Shown: one piece after another, positions 60,976 through 64,000 of the stretch
How positions within the stretch are numbered: the first letter of the stretch is position 1
Layout of the letters: each line of letters begins with the position of its first letter
Assembly: GCF_001642835.1 (NCBI RefSeq)
Contig: NZ_LXEI01000006.1
Location: 62,001-126,000 of the forward strand
DNA length: 64,000 nucleotides
Source of the DNA: Pseudotamlana agarivorans
GTDB lineage: Bacteria; Bacteroidota; Bacteroidia; Flavobacteriales; Flavobacteriaceae
Reading direction: 5' to 3'
Translations under genes and position numbers: made by a program
The notes under the pieces: generated by a model
Database searches by the model: none
Seen by the model: the letters and a program-made list of their open reading frames with translations, nothing else
Told to the model about the DNA's origin: nothing

Positions 60976-62279
60976 TTAAACTAGAACTTAAAAATATAGT
61001 TAGAAATCCTTTAGTATTAATTCTAGTATGCTTTCTGTTTCTGTTTATTGTATTTGCATCATTTAACGGAAAATCTAGAGTTGATAAACAATTAAAGGGG
61101 ATTACCTTGGTTAAAGAAAAAGAGCAAACATTCTATACCAATCATAAAAACACCTTGAAATCTATAGAAAACGGAGAGCAAAAGGCTCCTGCTAGATTTT
61201 TTGAAGACCCATCGAACCCTGTGGGTATGGGAAATTATTATGGAGGTATTTATTTAACATCCAAGCCAGCGCCTCTCGCTGTTATTAGTAACGGACAAAG
61301 CGATATTTTTCCTTATTATACTAAAATTAATATATCATCTACCAATGCAGGTAAGGATAACGATAATTTTGAAAATCCATTAAATATTGCCACTGGAGGT
61401 TTCGATTTAGCCTTTGTATTTGTTTTTATATTACCGCTTTTAATAATTGCATTTAGCTACAATATTCTGTCTTCGGAAAAAGAACAAGGCACATTAAGGT
61501 TATTGTTGTCCATGCCAATTAACATCAAGTTATGGTTGTTAAAAAAAATAGTATTTCGCTATGTTTTTATCGTGTTACTAATAAGTGTATTACTTTCGGT
61601 ATCTTTAATTCTTGTAGGGGTTAATATCTTAAATGATGCTTATTTAAGTGTACTTCTAGGTATTGCTTTATATACCCTGTTTTGGTTTGCCTTGGCATTT
61701 TTTATAAACCTGCTTAACAAATCGTCTTCTCAAAACATTATTTTCCTTTTAGGAACATGGTTGCTTTTTGTTATGATTATACCTAGCATCGTAAATATTG
61801 TATCAAGTAGTATTTATCCTTCGCCATCTAGGGTGGAATATGTCACAGCCAAAAGAGATATTGAAAAGGATTTTGAAAAGAAAGAAGAGGCTGTTTTACA
61901 AAAGTATTATGAAGAAAATCCTTCAGAAAAAGAAAATAAAGGTGAAACAACTAATAGGGTTAGAGCGTATTGGGATAAGAACTTTATTCTTTTAGATGAG
62001 AAAAGAAAATTTATGAACGCGTTTGAAAGTAAGTTTGAAAATCAATCTACTAAACAACGGGCATTAGCTAATAGTTTAAGCTGGCTTTCTCCGGCTATTT
62101 TACTTCAAAATACCATGAACAAAATTGCTGGAACAGATACACAGCATTATTTGGATTTTCAGAAGAAAGCTGTAAATTTTCAAAAAGAATGGACCCAATA
62201 TTTTTATATCAAGTACAAAAATCATCAAAAACTAACCGTAGAGGATTATAATCATTTCCCAAAACCAAAAAATAATTAG
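60972..62279 (+). CDS. ABC-2 type transporter permease (DUF3526-like), second subunit
   Basis: This 435-residue relative of the preceding permease has the same layout: N-terminal helix, outside loop, and helix cluster with FSYNILSSEKEQGTLRLLLSMPINIKLWLLKK. A second outside loop with a charged coiled-coil-like stretch (EKDFEKKEEAVLQKYYEENP, about 298-317) follows. Two different permeases plus one ATPase suggest a heterodimeric exporter. No periplasmic binding protein is nearby, which argues for export or membrane remodelling. Confidence 0.88.
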   Translation: MIKLELKNIVRNPLVLILVCFLFLFIVFASFNGKSRVDKQLKGITLVKEKEQTFYTNHKNTLKSIENGEQKAPARFFEDPSNPVGMGNYYGGIYLTSKPAPLAVISNGQSDIFPYYTKINISSTNAGKDNDNFENPLNIATGGFDLAFVFVFILPLLIIAFSYNILSSEKEQGTLRLLLSMPINIKLWLLKKIVFRYVFIVLLISVLLSVSLILVGVNILNDAYLSVLLGIALYTLFWFALAFFINLLNKSSSQNIIFLLGTWLLFVMIIPSIVNIVSSSIYPSPSRVEYVTAKRDIEKDFEKKEEAVLQKYYEENPSEKENKGETTNRVRAYWDKNFILLDEKRKFMNAFESKFENQSTKQRALANSLSWLSPAILLQNTMNKIAGTDTQHYLDFQKKAVNFQKEWTQYFYIKYKNHQKLTVEDYNHFPKPKNN

Positions 62280-62281
62280 AT

Positions 62282-62983
62282 ATGTTAGAAGCAATTAATT
62301 TAAGAAAAGAATATAACAACTTTTGTGCTCTTAATAATTTGAATATTAAGGTTGAAGCAGGCGATATATATTGTTTGTTGGGAGCCAATGGTGCAGGTAA
62401 ATCAACCACCATTAATTTGTTTTTAGGTTTTATAGAACCCACAAAAGGCCTTGTGAGTATAAATGGATTAGATGTAGGTAAAAAGAACATGGAAACTAAA
62501 AAATACTTGTCCTATATTCCAGAAAACTTGATGCTTTATCCTACGTTAACAGGCTTAGAAAATTTAGAGTATTTTGTGGGGTTAGCAAATAAAAAATACA
62601 CTAAGGCCGAGCTTATTAATTTTTTGTCAGAAGCAGGTTTACAATCAAATGCTCATTTAAAACGTGTTTCGGCCTACTCGAAAGGGATGCGACAAAAAGT
62701 AGGGATTGCTATTGCCTTGGCTAAACAGGCTAAAGTTTTGCTTTTAGATGAACCCACATCTGGACTAGATCCAAGGGCTAGCAACGAATTTTCAAACCTG
62801 CTTTTAACCCTAAAAGCAAAAGGTGTGGCAACTCTTATGGCAACTCATGATATCTTCCGAGCAAAACAAATTGCTACACATATCGGGATTATGAAAGAAG
62901 GCCATTTGGTAGAATCTTTTAGAAGTGAAGATATTACTTTAAAAGCATTAGAAGACCTCTATTTAGAAACTATTGATTCTTAA
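62282..62983 (+). CDS. ABC transporter ATP-binding protein
   Basis: This 233-residue ATPase has Walker A LLGANGAGKST (about 33-43), a Q-loop IPENL, the signature region SAYSKGMRQKVGIAIALAKQ, Walker B VLLLDEPTSGLDP and ATHD. It belongs to the CcmA/NosF-like branch that partners ABC-2 permeases. It starts 2 nt after the second permease, completing a three-gene operon. The substrate is unknown. Confidence 0.93.
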   Translation: MLEAINLRKEYNNFCALNNLNIKVEAGDIYCLLGANGAGKSTTINLFLGFIEPTKGLVSINGLDVGKKNMETKKYLSYIPENLMLYPTLTGLENLEYFVGLANKKYTKAELINFLSEAGLQSNAHLKRVSAYSKGMRQKVGIAIALAKQAKVLLLDEPTSGLDPRASNEFSNLLLTLKAKGVATLMATHDIFRAKQIATHIGIMKEGHLVESFRSEDITLKALEDLYLETIDS

Positions 62984-63281
62984 AAAGCTTTTTTGAAAAG
63001 GCATTCTAAACATTTAAGCTTACAGTTATTGTGGGTTTTTTGTGATTCCTATATAAATTAAGGGCTAACTCAAAATGAAAGGTATTCAGTTTATTCGTTA
63101 GATAATTAAATAGTTATGATTTTTAATCTATTGTTTGTAAATTAATAAATTTTAATAGTTATGTTGGTTTAATGCATTATTTTGATATTCATTTTTTGGT
63201 TAAATCATAAAAAGCCATTCGCCAACTTTTACTTTATTAATTTTTGGTTAGATTTGAAATCCTATATAAATAAATTGCTAA
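62984..63281. other. 298-bp AT-rich gap before the sigma factor gene
   Basis: No ORF or hairpin of note is seen. The promoter of the sigma gene must be here; I could not find a confident match. Confidence 0.5.
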
Positions 63282-63842
63282 TTGCCCCACACTAAAGATA
63301 CACATACACTCTCTATAAAAGCCTATAAAAACGTATTCGATTCTTTATACACGTCGTTGTGTGTTTTTGCAAAAAGTTATGTTAATGATATCGATATAGC
63401 AAAGGACCTCGTACAAGATGTTTTTATTAAAGTTTGGGAAGATAAAATTGAATTTAAAAATGAGCTGGCTATAAAATCATATTTATATACTTCTGTAAAA
63501 AATAAGGCTTTAGATTTTTTAAAAAGTAGACGGTTTAAGGCTACGGATCATATGACGGTTGTAGAAATAGACAACCTAAATAAAGAATCATTTTATCTAA
63601 AAGAAGTGGTTATTGAAGAGGCTTCAACCCGAATTGAAGAAGCTATTAATACACTTCCTAATAAATGTGCTCAAATTATAAGATTAAGTATAAAAGAATT
63701 TACAAATGTTGAAATTGCTGACCAATTAGGCATTTCTGTGAATACCGTTAAAGCACAGAAAAAAATAGCATACAAACGTTTAAGACCATTGTTAAAAAAC
63801 TATTTTGTTTTTATAGCTTTTGTTTTTGATTCTTCTTATTAA
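63282..63842 (+). CDS. RNA polymerase sigma-70 factor, ECF subfamily
   Basis: This 186-residue ECF sigma factor has region 2 (about 20-85: YVNDIDIAKDLVQDVFIKVWED, with KSYLYTSVKNKALDFLKSRRF) and region 4 (about 120-170: LPNKCAQIIRLSIKEFTNVEIADQLGISVNTVKAQ). It starts with TTG (PHTKDTHTLSIKAY follows). Bacteroidota ECF10-type sigmas usually precede a FecR-type anti-sigma gene that would lie past the window end. The hydrophobic C-terminal tail is unusual. A matching ECF promoter follows at 63920. Confidence 0.92.
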   Translation: MPHTKDTHTLSIKAYKNVFDSLYTSLCVFAKSYVNDIDIAKDLVQDVFIKVWEDKIEFKNELAIKSYLYTSVKNKALDFLKSRRFKATDHMTVVEIDNLNKESFYLKEVVIEEASTRIEEAINTLPNKCAQIIRLSIKEFTNVEIADQLGISVNTVKAQKKIAYKRLRPLLKNYFVFIAFVFDSSY

Positions 63843-63919
63843 TAAACATTTTTTCGGCATCTTATTAAGTTAAGATTGTTAAAACTTTAAATTTAAGTTT
63901 AAAAAGTTAATTTTTTCTT

Positions 63920-63944
63920 AACCCCATCAAAGAGTTTTGTCGTC
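63920..63944 (+). promoter_or_regulatory. ECF-type promoter downstream of the sigma gene
   Basis: AACCC (63920-63924), exactly 16 nt, then CGTC (63941-63944), with CAAAGAGTTTTGT in the spacer, as at 58302. It would drive the gene just beyond the window, by Bacteroidota custom an anti-sigma/FecR and then a TonB-dependent receptor. Confidence 0.65.
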
Positions 63945-64000
63945 TTCATTATAAACACCAGTAACACCGAATGATCAATTTTAATAAAATTATAATATTA

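Noticed and set aside
1-64000. tRNA, rRNA, tmRNA, RNase P RNA or SRP RNA
   Set aside because: No cloverleaf, no T-loop consensus and no conserved rRNA or tmRNA text was found on reading; a covariance search would be the proper test.

Overview
This window looks like a chromosomal segment of a marine-type member of the Flavobacteriaceae (Bacteroidota). The evidence is AT-rich DNA, almost no Shine-Dalgarno sequences, several promoter -7 boxes of the flavobacterial TAnnTTTG type, the gliding genes gldF and gldG, two proteins with type IX secretion (T9SS) C-terminal sorting domains, and many Bacteroidota-specific DUF families (DUF3667, DUF4294, DUF4268, DUF6048, DUF6452). I saw no rRNA, tRNA, CRISPR array, transposase, integrase or phage gene.

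Region 1 (1-7108) is mostly core. On the minus strand it carries an LrgA/LrgB pair, dnaN, gldG, a small unrecognised gene wedged between gldG and gldF, gldF and a SAM-hydrolysing DUF62 enzyme. A divergent phoH follows. Region 2 (7109-20477) is an accessory block between phoH and purC, two genes I remember as neighbours in many Flavobacteriaceae. It starts with a candidate structured RNA. Next come a 13-repeat VCBS/FG-GAP surface protein and a run of single-gene units, two lipoproteins and a frameshifted DUF3667 gene. An 18-nt motif recurs 25-33 nt before each unit's start codon, which resembles an integron-like cassette array with no integrase in view. After that come an S41 protease, an orphan mazE beside an internally deleted mazF relic, and a TetR / Tat-exported haloacid dehalogenase / DoxX / SDR cluster.

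Region 3 (20478-36046) holds purC, a periplasmic alpha-carbonic anhydrase, an acyltransferase-fold membrane protein, acs facing an exonuclease-DUF294 pair, an FAH-fold enzyme, an ABC exporter with a DinB protein, an MFS pump divergent from a Crp/Fnr-SnoaL-YceI group, and a one-domain degenerate DEAD-box protein. Region 4 (36127-42645) has a three-subunit biotin-dependent acyl-CoA carboxylase (BCCP, BC, CT), then a YceI-porin-YceI-like group. Region 5 (42642-57858) is housekeeping: Nudix, M42 peptidase, DUF4294, HlyIII, GNAT, DUF4268, DUF885, ZIP, two methyltransferases, OsmC, the rlmD-DUF6452-DUF6048 operon and ornithine aminotransferase. Region 6 (57859-64000) has a pseudogene tail, a small T9SS cargo, a three-gene ABC-2 transporter and an ECF sigma factor.

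The regulatory signal I rate highest is a pair of matching ECF-type promoters (AACCC, exactly 16 nt, CGTC, with a shared AAAGAGTTTT spacer block). One lies upstream of the small T9SS cargo and the other just after the sigma gene, so the sigma factor probably drives both its own downstream genes and the cargo. Other points of note are phase-locked heptanucleotide arrays in several intergenic gaps, a nested palindromic element near 47.5 kb, an orphan terminator hairpin near 23.95 kb, and a clear single-base frameshift. All functional calls rest on reading the translated sequence and on family knowledge; no database search was run.
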